From Bacteroidales bacterium (GTDB lineage Bacteria > Bacteroidota > Bacteroidia > Bacteroidales > Prolixibacteraceae), in contig JAISSS010000120.1 in NCBI GenBank assembly GCA_031272965.1, positions 1-37,825 of the forward strand: DNA of 37,825 bases. The letters are read 5' to 3'. Under the pieces are notes generated by a model that saw only the letters and a list, made by a program, of their open reading frames with translations, was not told the origin of the DNA and did no database searches. A program made the position numbers and the translations under genes. Within the stretch, counting starts at the first letter, position 1, and each line of letters opens with the position of its first letter. Of the stretch, positions 1 to 7,642 are shown piece by piece.

Positions 1-77
1 AAAAGCTCCGCCGAGTTGGCGCTAAAAAACAGCAGCCCTGAAAATGTGAGCAGCATTGTCACTTTCAAACGTTTCAT
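1..77 (-). CDS. Secreted or lipid-anchored protein, N-terminus only (partial)
   Basis: Only the first 25 codons lie in the window; the gene continues past the left edge. It reads MKRLKVTMLLTFSGLLFFSAN and then Ser-Ala-Glu-Leu, which is a typical signal peptide: two basic residues after Met, then a hydrophobic stretch. It therefore probably encodes an exported protein. The start is supported by a good sigma-ABfr promoter on the same strand at 111-118, with a TTG element 20 bp further upstream. The neighbour at 161-673 also begins MKR plus a hydrophobic stretch, so this could be a related envelope protein, but nothing more can be said from 25 residues. Confidence 0.6.
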   Translation of the reverse strand, partial: MKRLKVTMLLTFSGLLFFSANSAEL

Positions 78-110
78 ACTCTTATTGTAAAGGAAAAACA
101 TAATATTCTG

Positions 111-141
111 CAAAGGTATAAAATAAAAAATGACAAGTCAA
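111..141 (-). promoter_or_regulatory. Bacteroidota promoter for the partial gene at the left edge
   Basis: On the minus strand TACCTTTG (118 down to 111) matches the -7 consensus TAnnTTTG. A TTG (141 down to 139) lies exactly 20 bp upstream, matching the -33 element and its usual 19-21 bp spacing. The start codon follows about 34 bp downstream. Confidence 0.75.
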
Positions 142-160
142 CCCTGTTAAGAATTTTTAA

Positions 161-673
161 CTAAAAATCTTCCGTATATTTCTCCGGCAATGGTTCAATG
201 TTACCATAAAAATAAATATGTTGTCTATGAATTGCCGATACGGAGAGAGAGGCAGAGCCACTGATTCCGGCACTCAGCCGCAACTTGTATTCATCTTTTG
301 GGGTTCTCACGACCATTGTAAACTCGTATATTTCCTTGCGGCGGTTATACCGGACGTTGAACGTTTTTGCGCTGGAATCGAATTTTATGCCGCCGTCTGT
401 GGGGTCGGGGTCGGCGCGGTAAATCCGGCCATAAAACGGCAACCACGCTTTCAGGTGAGTGTCGCAGACCCGCAAATCATAGTCGGAGGTCAGGTTAATC
501 ATGGCCTTACCGGATGCGGGAATTGCGCTGTGTGCCACAAAGCGGAAGCGACCGGATTCGAGCAACTCAATAATGTCAAGTTCTTTCTCGCGCTTTTTGT
601 TTTTGTTCTCCGGCGCTGCGAATAGCCCGAATGACAGGGCTGTTAATACTGCAATAATAAATACTCTTTTCAT
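161..673 (-). CDS. DUF4251 domain-containing exported protein
   Basis: 170 residues. Residues 1-19 form a signal peptide (MKRVFIIAVLTALSFGLFA). The rest resembles the DUF4251 family of Bacteroidota envelope proteins: a section beginning 'RFRFVAHSAIPASGKAMINL', the core 'LPFYGRIYRA', 'GGIKFDSS', and a C-terminal beta-rich part with 'LSVSAIHRQHIYFYGNIEPL'. DUF4251 proteins are small secreted or periplasmic beta proteins with no established biochemical function. The gene lies 49 nt downstream of the VWA protein gene on the same strand and I see no promoter in the gap, so the two are probably cotranscribed. The family call rests on the GRAY-like and GGIKF motifs; the function is unknown. Confidence 0.8.
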   Translation of the reverse strand: MKRVFIIAVLTALSFGLFAAPENKNKKREKELDIIELLESGRFRFVAHSAIPASGKAMINLTSDYDLRVCDTHLKAWLPFYGRIYRADPDPTDGGIKFDSSAKTFNVRYNRRKEIYEFTMVVRTPKDEYKLRLSAGISGSASLSVSAIHRQHIYFYGNIEPLPEKYTEDF

Positions 674-722
674 GGTTTTATTCCTTTCTGTTCTAAATTT
701 TAAATTACAAATGCACTGAAAA

Positions 723-2912
723 TCAGTCGGCGGAATCCTGTCCGCTCAAGTTTTTTGCGGTCTCTGCTATGCGGATAAATTCACGACGATAGCCCGCTTC
801 GTCGTTATCCAGCCCTTTTTTGGCCAAACTGATAACGGCATCGTATGTTGCGTTGCCTTTAAAGCTGGAATTTGTCAGCAATTGTCCGAACATTGCTACG
901 GCTGCGGCGAAGCGGAAATCCGGAGTTACTTTGTCTCCGCCCGTGTCAATAACGGGGAGTTCTATTTTTTTACTCGTATTGCTGTCCGGTTCTTTATACC
1001 GCATTTTTATGGTGAGCAGTTCCCGCGAGCCGGTAGTTTTGGGTTTCTCCTTTGCTGTCGGTTTTTGATATTTCAGCGGGTCGATGCTGCGGTCAGCAAA
1101 CGGGATTCCGGTTGGAACTACCTCGTAGAAGGCAGTAACGCAATGACCAACGCCCATTTCTCCGGCATCTTTGGTGTCGTCGTTAAAATCCTCACTGTTC
1201 AGCAGGCGGCTCTCGTAGCCAATCAGCCGATAGGCTTGAGCGTGTTCGGGATTGAACTCTAACTGTAGTTTCACATCTTTGGCCACAGCAAAAATCGTGC
1301 CACCAAATTCCTGTACCAAAACTTTATTGGCCTCCTGCAGGTTGTCAATGTATGCGTGATTGCCATTGCCTTTTTCGGCAAGCGTCTGCATACGGTTGTC
1401 TTTATAGTTGCCCATTCCGTAGCCCAATACTGTGAGGAACACGCCCGACTGCCGTTCGTTTTCGATGAGGGTTTCCAGGTCTCGCGGCGATGTTATGCCG
1501 ACATTGAAATCACCGTCAGTGCACAGTATTATGCGGTTGTTACCATTTTTGATGAAGTTTTTGCGGGCTATTTTGTATGCCAGCTGAATGCCCGCGCCGC
1601 CTGCCGTAGAGCCGCCTGCCGCAAGTCGGTCGAGCGCACCACGTATCTGCTCACGGTTAGCGCCGGATGTCGATGGCATTACTTCACCGGCCTGCCCCGC
1701 ATAAACGACGATGGCGATACGGTCTTTCTCCCGCAGGTTGTTGACTAACAATTTCAGCGATGATTTCACCAAGTCCAATCTGCCGGGACCGAACATGGAG
1801 CCCGAAACGTCAATGAGGAACACCAGGTTGGATGCGGGCAGCAATTTGCTGTCAATTTCCTTCGCTTTCAGGCCGATTTTCACCAGCCGGTGTCTTTCGT
1901 TCCACGGGCATGCACCGGTTTCGGCAGTGATGTTTACCGGCGCCTTGCCGTCGGGCTGTGTATAACTGTAGGTAAAATAGTTGATGAGTTCTTCCGTGCG
2001 GACAGCTTCAGAGGGGGGAAGCTGTCCCTGATTGAGGAACCGGCGCATGTTGCCGTAGGATGCGGCGTCAACATCAATCGAAAAGGTTGACAGCGGCTCG
2101 TCTATCACCGCTACGAAGCGATTTTCACGGTGTTTTTGATATTCTTCTTCCGGTACGGGATATAACGTCGGGATTTGGTAGCCGGCACGTGGTATTCGCA
2201 GTTGGTCCCCAACAGCAGACACACTGCCGATAATATTTTCGCGCTTCTGTATGTCAAATGCTACGACCTGGGGCTGTGGAACGATTAGTTGGGGCTGCAG
2301 GATAACATCAATTCGTTCACGGTCAGCTTTAACTTCTTTCGTTTTAAAGCCGATGAACGAGTACATTACAGTGTCGCCTTTATTGACGGATAATGTGTAT
2401 TTGCCGTTCACATCAGTAAGACACCCCCGATTGTGGTTCTTGACGATTACAGAGACGCCCGGATACGGGTTCATTTCATGGTCGTAAACCGTTCCGCTGA
2501 TGATAATCACCGCGGCTTTAGACGGGGTGTCATCGTTCTTTACCGTTATGTTAGGATTCCCTGGCCCGATAACAGAGGGCGGTGTCTGCTGGCTGAAGGG
2601 AATTACCCTTATTGCAGGCTTGGCAGTGTCAGGCGTCATGGTTACGTTCAGCCGCCGACCTGTTATTTTGATTCTTGCTGTCTCAAAGTCGGCAATGGAG
2701 AACTCCAGAACGGAATCTCTGGCTGCCGCGATGGAATACCGGCCTTTGGTATCGGTAACGGCGCCTTTGACAGCGCTGTGTGAAGAAACAGCTACACCGG
2801 ACAGCGGTTGTTTATGGCTGTCGCAAACGGTTCCACTGACAGTGAGTTTCTGCGCCATAACACTGCTACCGCAGAGGAAGGCAAACAGTAAGAGAAATCG
2901 TACTCCTTTCAT
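723..2912 (-). CDS. YfbK-like von Willebrand factor A protein with two CarboxypepD_reg-like domains
   Basis: 729 residues from the ATG at 2912; the frame stays open to a TTG at 2933, but only the ATG gives a compact signal peptide (MKGVRFLLLFAFLCGSSVMA). Numbering below is from the ATG. Two carboxypeptidase-regulatory-like beta domains follow (about 23-93 and 138-206), each with the 'ISGTV.D....P.PGVSV' and 'TD..GKYT' pattern. Residues about 216-234 resemble the segment that joins this domain to the plug in SusC-like receptors (QKRENIIGSVSAVG). A YfbK N-terminal region (FVAVIDEPLSTFSIDVDAAS) leads to the VWA domain with an intact MIDAS motif DVSGS at about 368-372, and a C-terminal DUF3520-like part. 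VWA proteins bind ligands through a metal ion; an exported, probably envelope-associated role is inferred. It is upstream of, and probably cotranscribed with, the DUF4251 gene. Confidence 0.88.
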   Translation of the reverse strand: MKGVRFLLLFAFLCGSSVMAQKLTVSGTVCDSHKQPLSGVAVSSHSAVKGAVTDTKGRYSIAAARDSVLEFSIADFETARIKITGRRLNVTMTPDTAKPAIRVIPFSQQTPPSVIGPGNPNITVKNDDTPSKAAVIIISGTVYDHEMNPYPGVSVIVKNHNRGCLTDVNGKYTLSVNKGDTVMYSFIGFKTKEVKADRERIDVILQPQLIVPQPQVVAFDIQKRENIIGSVSAVGDQLRIPRAGYQIPTLYPVPEEEYQKHRENRFVAVIDEPLSTFSIDVDAASYGNMRRFLNQGQLPPSEAVRTEELINYFTYSYTQPDGKAPVNITAETGACPWNERHRLVKIGLKAKEIDSKLLPASNLVFLIDVSGSMFGPGRLDLVKSSLKLLVNNLREKDRIAIVVYAGQAGEVMPSTSGANREQIRGALDRLAAGGSTAGGAGIQLAYKIARKNFIKNGNNRIILCTDGDFNVGITSPRDLETLIENERQSGVFLTVLGYGMGNYKDNRMQTLAEKGNGNHAYIDNLQEANKVLVQEFGGTIFAVAKDVKLQLEFNPEHAQAYRLIGYESRLLNSEDFNDDTKDAGEMGVGHCVTAFYEVVPTGIPFADRSIDPLKYQKPTAKEKPKTTGSRELLTIKMRYKEPDSNTSKKIELPVIDTGGDKVTPDFRFAAAVAMFGQLLTNSSFKGNATYDAVISLAKKGLDNDEAGYRREFIRIAETAKNLSGQDSAD

Positions 2913-3024
2913 GATATTATGTATTAAATTCAATAATCTTTTCCTAATAGATGCAACATGTACGGAAATTCCATAAATAGGGTATATTTTTTTCGCGGGA
3001 TGAACAACTATTCAAAAAATATCG

Positions 3025-3032
3025 TACTTTTG
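3025..3032 (+). promoter_or_regulatory. Bacteroidota promoter of the GLUG-repeat lipoprotein
   Basis: TACTTTTG followed by C matches the -7 element TAnnTTTG. It lies 18 bp before the ATG at 3051, giving a very short leader. Because it sits inside the longer open frame that starts at 2958, it supports 3051 as the real start. No clear -33 TTG is seen. Confidence 0.65.
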
Positions 3033-3050
3033 CAGTCTATTAACAAGAAT

Positions 3051-4757
3051 ATGAAACAGGGTATATACCGTTTAATAAGAAGCATATTATTTGTGATAAC
3101 GGCGGCGCTTATGGGGGCGTGCGTCCGTGGGGGCAATAGTTACGTCATTGTGATAAACATCACGGATTTCCCTGATGGGGTTGTCGTATTGACCTATACC
3201 GACGGGACGACGGTAACAGTGGCTATGGAAAATGGCAAAGGCGGCATAATGCCCAGGAACAGCGTAATAAAGAGCATAAGTTCTGAAAAAACAGATGATA
3301 TTTTGATTGGCCGTAACGACATGACGCCGATTAATCTGCGGTGGTCGAATAACGGGCTTGTGTTTCGCGATTCTGTCGGCGGGAACATTCCGATAGGGAG
3401 TGTCGGCGAGTTGCAGTTGCTCAAAGACTTGCCCCGCGACAGGAAATACCAGTTTCGGCAGGATGCGGATATTGATTTGATGAATATAGCCTGGTCGCCG
3501 GTCGGTTCTTTTTCGGCGCCATTTACGGGCATTTTTGATGGAACCGGATACACTGTCAGTAATTTGAAGGTTAGTGTTACTACTCCATATTGCGGGCTGT
3601 TTGGCTGTCTCTCGCAGTCTGTCCAGCTTATCGGGATTTCCATATCTTCCGGCCAGATATCAGGCGACTATTATGTTGGTGCACTGTGTGGCTATAACGA
3701 TGGCGGGCTGATATCTCGATGCACCAATGTTGGGGCAGTGGTAGGGAATACCGGCGTCGGGGGCATCTGCGGGTACAATGCGGGAACAGTGAGCGGCTGC
3801 AACAACAGCGGAGTGGTGTCGGCCCGACAGGATGTTGGCGGCATCTGTGCCTTTAACGATAACGGCGGCGGGGTGGCTGCATGCACCAATTCGGGGACAA
3901 TTCAGGGCGAAAATGTGGTGAGCGGTATCTGCGGCCGTAACAACGTTGACGGAATCATTACCGGATGCACCAATTCGGGAACACTGCTGTCAAATGCTGG
4001 CGTCTCTATGGGCGGTATCTGCGCGGAGAACTATGGTAAGCCCATATCAGCCAGCCATAATACAGGTGCCATAACCGGCGATTCCCAAATCGGCGGCATC
4101 TGTGGCAAAAATACCACGGCAATAAACAAGTGCGATAATTCCGGCACAATTACCGGCAATCAGGATGTCGGCGGCATCTGTGGCGCCAATTTCGGCAGTA
4201 TTTTCGGCAGTTATAATAAGGGGAAAATCTCGGACGCGCAGCTCGCGGGTGGCATCTGCGGCAAAAACGACAGAGGCACCGTATCCGGCTCCTATAATAC
4301 GGGGGAAATCAATGGCGTTACCGCAGGCGGCGTATGCGGCTCTAACCTCTGTGATATAGAGACGACAGCATTCGTTACAGCCTGCTATAATACGGGGACT
4401 GTAAACGGGCAGTCCACTTCCGGCGGTATCACCGGCATTAACAACGGGACGCTGTCGGCCTGCTTCAGCACCGGAAATATCACTTCGGCAAGTGGCGGCG
4501 GCATCTGCGGTTATAATATCGGTTCCCTGCTCGACTGCTTCTGGCTTAACGCCAGCAATGGCATTAACGAAAATGTCGCTACCGCTGATAAAACTGTCAC
4601 AGTAGCGCTCTTTGCGGACAACTCGTGGCCAACAGCCGATGCCTCCAAAAATTGGGGCCTCGGCGACGAGCCTACCGGTGGTCTGTTCTGGAAAAAACTC
4701 GGACAATGGAATGTCCCCACGCCGACCCTGCCACGCCTGTCATGGGAAGAGGATTAA
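3051..4757 (+). CDS. GLUG-repeat surface lipoprotein
   Basis: 568 residues from the ATG at 3051. This start is preferred to the upstream ATG at 2958 because it gives a clean lipoprotein signal (MKQGIYRLIRSILFVITAALMGAC, lipobox near ALMGAC) and because a promoter lies just before it. The N-terminal 100 residues are a small beta region ('GVVVLTYTDGTTVTVAMENG'). After 'GIFDGTGYTVSNLKV' comes an array of about eleven degenerate repeats of 24-31 residues, roughly 3660-4540 in DNA, built on 'GGICGxNxGxIxxCxNxGxIxG'. This is the GLUG-motif pattern found in large adhesin-like surface proteins. Here most repeats carry a Cys in the GGIC position and often a second one. It ends with 'LPRLSWEED'. Surface exposure and binding are inferred from the repeat class; the ligand is unknown. 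No clear terminator follows. Confidence 0.88.
   Translation: MKQGIYRLIRSILFVITAALMGACVRGGNSYVIVINITDFPDGVVVLTYTDGTTVTVAMENGKGGIMPRNSVIKSISSEKTDDILIGRNDMTPINLRWSNNGLVFRDSVGGNIPIGSVGELQLLKDLPRDRKYQFRQDADIDLMNIAWSPVGSFSAPFTGIFDGTGYTVSNLKVSVTTPYCGLFGCLSQSVQLIGISISSGQISGDYYVGALCGYNDGGLISRCTNVGAVVGNTGVGGICGYNAGTVSGCNNSGVVSARQDVGGICAFNDNGGGVAACTNSGTIQGENVVSGICGRNNVDGIITGCTNSGTLLSNAGVSMGGICAENYGKPISASHNTGAITGDSQIGGICGKNTTAINKCDNSGTITGNQDVGGICGANFGSIFGSYNKGKISDAQLAGGICGKNDRGTVSGSYNTGEINGVTAGGVCGSNLCDIETTAFVTACYNTGTVNGQSTSGGITGINNGTLSACFSTGNITSASGGGICGYNIGSLLDCFWLNASNGINENVATADKTVTVALFADNSWPTADASKNWGLGDEPTGGLFWKKLGQWNVPTPTLPRLSWEED
3660..4540 (+). repeat. Tandem degenerate coding repeats (GLUG units)
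   Basis: About eleven in-frame units of roughly 72-93 bp recur, each containing a variant of GGCGGCATCTGTGG (encoding GGICG). Units differ in length and sequence at the DNA level, so this is an old, diverged array rather than a fresh tandem duplication. Confidence 0.8.
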
Positions 4758-4860
4758 TACTGAGCAATGCAATGTGAATAATTCGTTAATATTTAGCTGA
4801 AATAAGCCCATTTTCATGCCTCTTTCAACAAAAGTGTCCATGGGGTATGAAAAAAGTCGC

Positions 4861-4868
4861 TACATTTG
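4861..4868 (+). promoter_or_regulatory. Promoter of the aromatic amino acid operon leader
   Basis: TACATTTG followed by TC matches the -7 element TAnnTTTG. Transcription would begin near 4875, about 30 nt before the leader peptide ATG at 4905 and about 175 nt before tyrA. No TTG is seen at the right distance upstream. Confidence 0.65.
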
Positions 4869-4904
4869 TCCCGAAATAAATCGGAGAAATAATTAAGAAA
4901 AAAT

Positions 4905-4973
4905 ATGCTTCTGAGCAATGTGTTTTATTACTGGTTTTACTTTTTCGTTTCCGCATACGGGGTCGAATGGTAG
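4905..4973 (+). CDS. Aromatic leader peptide (22 residues) of the tyrA operon attenuator
   Basis: A short frame, ATG at 4905 to TAG at 4971-4973, encodes MLLSNVFYYWFYFFVSAYGV followed by Glu-Trp. Residues 7-14 are eight aromatic codons in a row (F-Y-Y-W-F-Y-F-F), with a further Tyr18 and Trp22: ten of 22 residues are Phe, Tyr or Trp. The frame starts about 30 nt after the expected transcription start and ends 33 nt before an intrinsic terminator, which precedes genes that supply Phe, Tyr and Trp. This is the classical layout of ribosome-mediated attenuation. A-rich sequence upstream of the ATG would serve for initiation in this phylum. The peptide itself likely has no function beyond being translated. 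The tract is T-rich, so some Phe codons are expected by composition, but the mix including UGG and UAC codons is not. Confidence 0.85.
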   Translation: MLLSNVFYYWFYFFVSAYGVEW

Positions 4974-5005
4974 GCTGTTGCTCAAAAGCCAGACAACTTT
5001 AACCA

Positions 5006-5037
5006 AAAGGTCCCGCAAATTCGGGGCCTTTTTTTTT
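5006..5037 (+). terminator. Attenuator terminator upstream of tyrA
   Basis: A 10-bp stem (AAAGGTCCCG, 5006-5015, with CGGGGCCTTT, 5022-5031; one G-U pair) closes a 6-nt loop and runs into a tract of nine T. It lies between the operon promoter and the tyrA start, so it must be bypassed for expression. A competing partner exists: CGGGGTC at 4958-4964, inside the leader peptide frame, can pair with GGTCCCG at 5009-5015 (seven pairs, two of them G-U), disrupting the terminator when the ribosome stalls earlier in the leader. Confidence 0.85.
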
Positions 5038-5050
5038 GAAATGCTAAAAA

Positions 5051-5944
5051 ATGAGAGTAACAATAACAGGATTGGGATTAATAGGCGGTTCAATGGCTCG
5101 GGACCTTCGCCGGACGCGGTTTGCCACCCGTATCATCGGGGTGGAATCGGATGCCGATAATGCCCGTCGGGCGCTGGAGCTGGGATTGGTGGATGCCATA
5201 TTGCCCTTGCCGGAGGCAATATCTGACGCTGATGTTGTGGCATTAGCAGTGCCGGTGGACAAAATCGCCGAACTACTGCCTGCCATACTGAGCGCCATTC
5301 CGGAGGGAACTACTGTGTGCGACCTGGGCTCTGCCAAGAAGCATATCGGGCAATTAGTAGAGAATCATCCACGCCGCCGCAATTATGTTGCTGCCCACCC
5401 GATGGCCGGAACCGAAAATTCCGGGCCTGATGCTGCTATGGAAAGAATGTTCGCCGGAAAGATATGTATCGTGTGCGACTATGAGAAGTCGGGGCCACAG
5501 CATCTGGCGCTCATAGAGAAGATGTTGCAAATGCTGGGCATGAACATCGCCTACATGACCTCCGACGAGCAGGACCACAGTACGGCCTACATCTCGCATC
5601 TGCCGCACGCATTGGCTTTTGCGCTGGCAAATGCCGTACAGAGCAAGGAAGACCGCTCCATAATCTTTGACCTGGCCAGTGGTGGCTTTCAGTCAACCGT
5701 GAGGCTCGCAAAGAGCGCTCCGGATATGTGGGGGCCTATTTTCAGTCAGAACCGGGAATACGTGCTCGAATCGCTCGATGCATATATGCGTCACCTTGCC
5801 GAACTGCGCGACAGCATAAGCGGCGATGAGCCGAAGATGTACGAACTGATGGCTCATGCCAACAACGTGCGGGGAATCCTCGCCGGAGAAAACTCGTCTC
5901 TCATACGCGACGAGGAAAAGATTGTAAAACTGTATAAAAGATAA
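5051..5944 (+). CDS. tyrA: Prephenate dehydrogenase (TyrA)
   Basis: 297 residues. It catalyses oxidative decarboxylation of prephenate to 4-hydroxyphenylpyruvate, the tyrosine branch. The NAD(P)-binding Rossmann motif GLGLIGGS is at residues 7-14, followed by 'GVESD' where an acidic residue suggests NAD preference. Further family motifs are 'DLGSAK' (91-96), 'AAHPMAGTENSG' with the catalytic-type His116, and 'SHLPH' (182-186) near the dimer domain. Length is normal for a monofunctional bacterial TyrA without a C-terminal ACT domain. It is the first structural gene after the aromatic leader/terminator, and its stop is 3 nt before the next gene, so the two are translated from one mRNA. Regulation by attenuation is inferred from the leader. 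The ATG is 10 nt after another ATG in a different frame (5041), which has no supporting product. Confidence 0.93.
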   Translation: MRVTITGLGLIGGSMARDLRRTRFATRIIGVESDADNARRALELGLVDAILPLPEAISDADVVALAVPVDKIAELLPAILSAIPEGTTVCDLGSAKKHIGQLVENHPRRRNYVAAHPMAGTENSGPDAAMERMFAGKICIVCDYEKSGPQHLALIEKMLQMLGMNIAYMTSDEQDHSTAYISHLPHALAFALANAVQSKEDRSIIFDLASGGFQSTVRLAKSAPDMWGPIFSQNREYVLESLDAYMRHLAELRDSISGDEPKMYELMAHANNVRGILAGENSSLIRDEEKIVKLYKR

Positions 5945-5947
5945 AAA

Positions 5948-7039
5948 ATGGGAATAGAATTAGATGTGAAGCCTGTAAAATCATGGCTGCCAAAATTGAA
6001 CAACCCGTTGCTGATAGCAGGGCCGTGTTCATTAGAGTCGGAGGAGCAGGTGTTAGACACTGCCCGCCAGTTAGCTAAAGACCCCCGCGTGTTCATGTAT
6101 CGCGGTGGGGTGTGGAAACCGCGTACCCGTCCGGGCTCTTTTGAGGGCATCGGTTCCATAGGCCTTGAATGGCTGAAAAAGGTGCGGCAGGAGACCGGAT
6201 TGCCGGTTGGCGCCGAGGTCGCAAATGCCCAGCATACCGAGGAGGCGCTGAATGCGGGCCTCGATGCGGTGTGGATTGGCGCCCGCTCTACTGCAAGTCC
6301 TTTTGTGGTGCAGGAAATCGCTGACGTCCTGAAAGGCACCGACGCTGTGGTGATGGTCAAGAACCCCGTAAACCCTGATACCCAGCTATGGCTCGGCGCT
6401 TTTGAACGTCTAAATCGCGCCGGAATTACCAAATTAGTGGGTATCCACCGCGGTTTTACCCCCTTCCGCGAAACGAAATACCGCAACTACCCTAACTGGT
6501 CAACTGTAATCGAAGTGCGCCGGATTTGTCCCCACCTGCCAATAATATGCGACCCCAGCCATATCGCAGGAAAACGCGAATACCTCTTCGAGATTGCCCA
6601 AAAATCCTTCGACATGGGCCTTGACGGGTTGATGCTCGAATCGCACTGTAACCCCGACTGCGCTCTCAGCGATAAAGAGCAGCAACTGACACCGCCGGAA
6701 CTGTTCCGCCTGTTAGACAGGTTAGTGATTCGCAACACCTCGGTTCACAATCCCGAATTTGAGGACCAGCTTGATGTATTGCGCGGGCGTATCGACAGCA
6801 TAGATAACGAGCTTATAGAAATACTTGCCGCCCGCAACGAGGTAAGCCGTCTGATTGGCCTGTACAAAAAAGAACATAACGTAACCGCTTTACAGATAGG
6901 CAGGTGGACGGAATTAGTCAACAAGCGGGTCGCTGCCGGAGAAAAGCTGAATCTGAACAGGACATTTATTCAAATCATGTTTCAGCTTATTCACGAAGAT
7001 TCTGTGCGCCTGCAGACCGAAATATTAGACAGAGAATAG
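5948..7039 (+). CDS. Bifunctional DAHP synthase / chorismate mutase
   Basis: 363 residues. The N-terminal domain (about 1-255) is a KDO8P-like class I DAHP synthase: 'LLIAGPCSLES', 'VFMYRGGVWKPRTRPGSFEG', 'KNPVNPD', 'GIHRGFTPF', 'CDPSHIAGKR', 'GLDGLMLESH'. It condenses phosphoenolpyruvate and erythrose-4-phosphate, the entry step of the shikimate pathway. The C-terminal domain (about 270-363) is an AroQ-type chorismate mutase ('LRGRIDSIDNELIEILAARN', 'LIGLYKKE'), which makes prephenate, the substrate of the upstream TyrA. In this fusion type the mutase domain is known to serve both catalysis and feedback inhibition. It starts 3 nt after tyrA. Together the two proteins cover the first step of the pathway and the two steps from chorismate to hydroxyphenylpyruvate; prephenate dehydratase and an aminotransferase are not next to them here. 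Confidence 0.94.
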   Translation: MGIELDVKPVKSWLPKLNNPLLIAGPCSLESEEQVLDTARQLAKDPRVFMYRGGVWKPRTRPGSFEGIGSIGLEWLKKVRQETGLPVGAEVANAQHTEEALNAGLDAVWIGARSTASPFVVQEIADVLKGTDAVVMVKNPVNPDTQLWLGAFERLNRAGITKLVGIHRGFTPFRETKYRNYPNWSTVIEVRRICPHLPIICDPSHIAGKREYLFEIAQKSFDMGLDGLMLESHCNPDCALSDKEQQLTPPELFRLLDRLVIRNTSVHNPEFEDQLDVLRGRIDSIDNELIEILAARNEVSRLIGLYKKEHNVTALQIGRWTELVNKRVAAGEKLNLNRTFIQIMFQLIHEDSVRLQTEILDRE

Positions 7040-7059
7040 GAAATATCTGATGCTGAGCA

Positions 7060-7632
7060 TCACAAATTGAGCAATCGTTCGATTTTCTCGATGATGATAT
7101 GTACGGCAAGAATGTGCATCTCCTGAATACGGTCGGAAAATCCGGCATGTTCAACGGCGATAAGTGCATCTGCGAATGATGTCAGGCGGTTGTTTCCTGT
7201 GCGGGTCATGGCGACTACTTTCATGCCCTTTTCCCGTGCTACAGCTGCGGCGCGTACTACATTTTCGGAGTTTCCGCTGGTACTGAATCCCACGAACACA
7301 TCGCCCTGTACACCGAGCGCTTCCACGTAATTGGCAAACACGTAATCATAGCCATAGTCATTTGCCACACAGGTGATATGAGCGGGGTCGTTAATAGATA
7401 TTGCCGGCAGCGGACGCCGGTTGTTGCGAAAGCGTCCTGTAAGTTCTTCCGCAAAATGCGTAGCATCGCACAGAGAGCCGCCATTTCCGCATGTGAGCGC
7501 TTTTTTCCCGTCGCGCAACGCATCTGCGAGCAGGGTCGCCGCTTTTTCTATGGCTGTCGCTGTCGCCGGAGCGCTTACAAAACGCTCCATCGTTTGCTGT
7601 GCTTCCTCCAAACTCTTCCTTATAAGTTCCAT
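7060..7632 (-). CDS. gmhA: Sedoheptulose 7-phosphate isomerase (GmhA)
   Basis: 190 residues, a complete SIS-domain protein. It converts sedoheptulose 7-phosphate to D-glycero-D-manno-heptose 7-phosphate, the first step towards the heptose of LPS or S-layer glycans. The sequence runs closely parallel to the enterobacterial enzyme: 'CGNGGSLCDATHFAEELTGR' (48-67) with the substrate-binding Ser, His59 and Glu, then 'AISINDPAHITCVANDYGYD', 'GFSTSGNSENV', 'AREKGMKVVAMT', and the C-terminal 'DRIQEMHILAVHIIIEKIE' helix with the conserved catalytic-type Glu and His. It follows a PAP2-like membrane protein by 10 nt on the same strand and converges with the aromatic operon. Cytoplasmic, envelope glycan supply. 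Confidence 0.93.
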   Translation of the reverse strand: MELIRKSLEEAQQTMERFVSAPATATAIEKAATLLADALRDGKKALTCGNGGSLCDATHFAEELTGRFRNNRRPLPAISINDPAHITCVANDYGYDYVFANYVEALGVQGDVFVGFSTSGNSENVVRAAAVAREKGMKVVAMTRTGNNRLTSFADALIAVEHAGFSDRIQEMHILAVHIIIEKIERLLNL

Positions 7633-7642
7633 GTCGGTATTA

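Noticed and set aside
2958-3050. Upstream in-frame ATG extending the GLUG lipoprotein by 31 residues
   Set aside because: The extension contains the promoter and would bury the lipoprotein signal.
7049-7061. GATGCT-G-AGCATC between the convergent aromatic operon and gmhA
   Set aside because: Loop far too small for a bidirectional terminator and it runs into the gmhA stop codon; likely chance.
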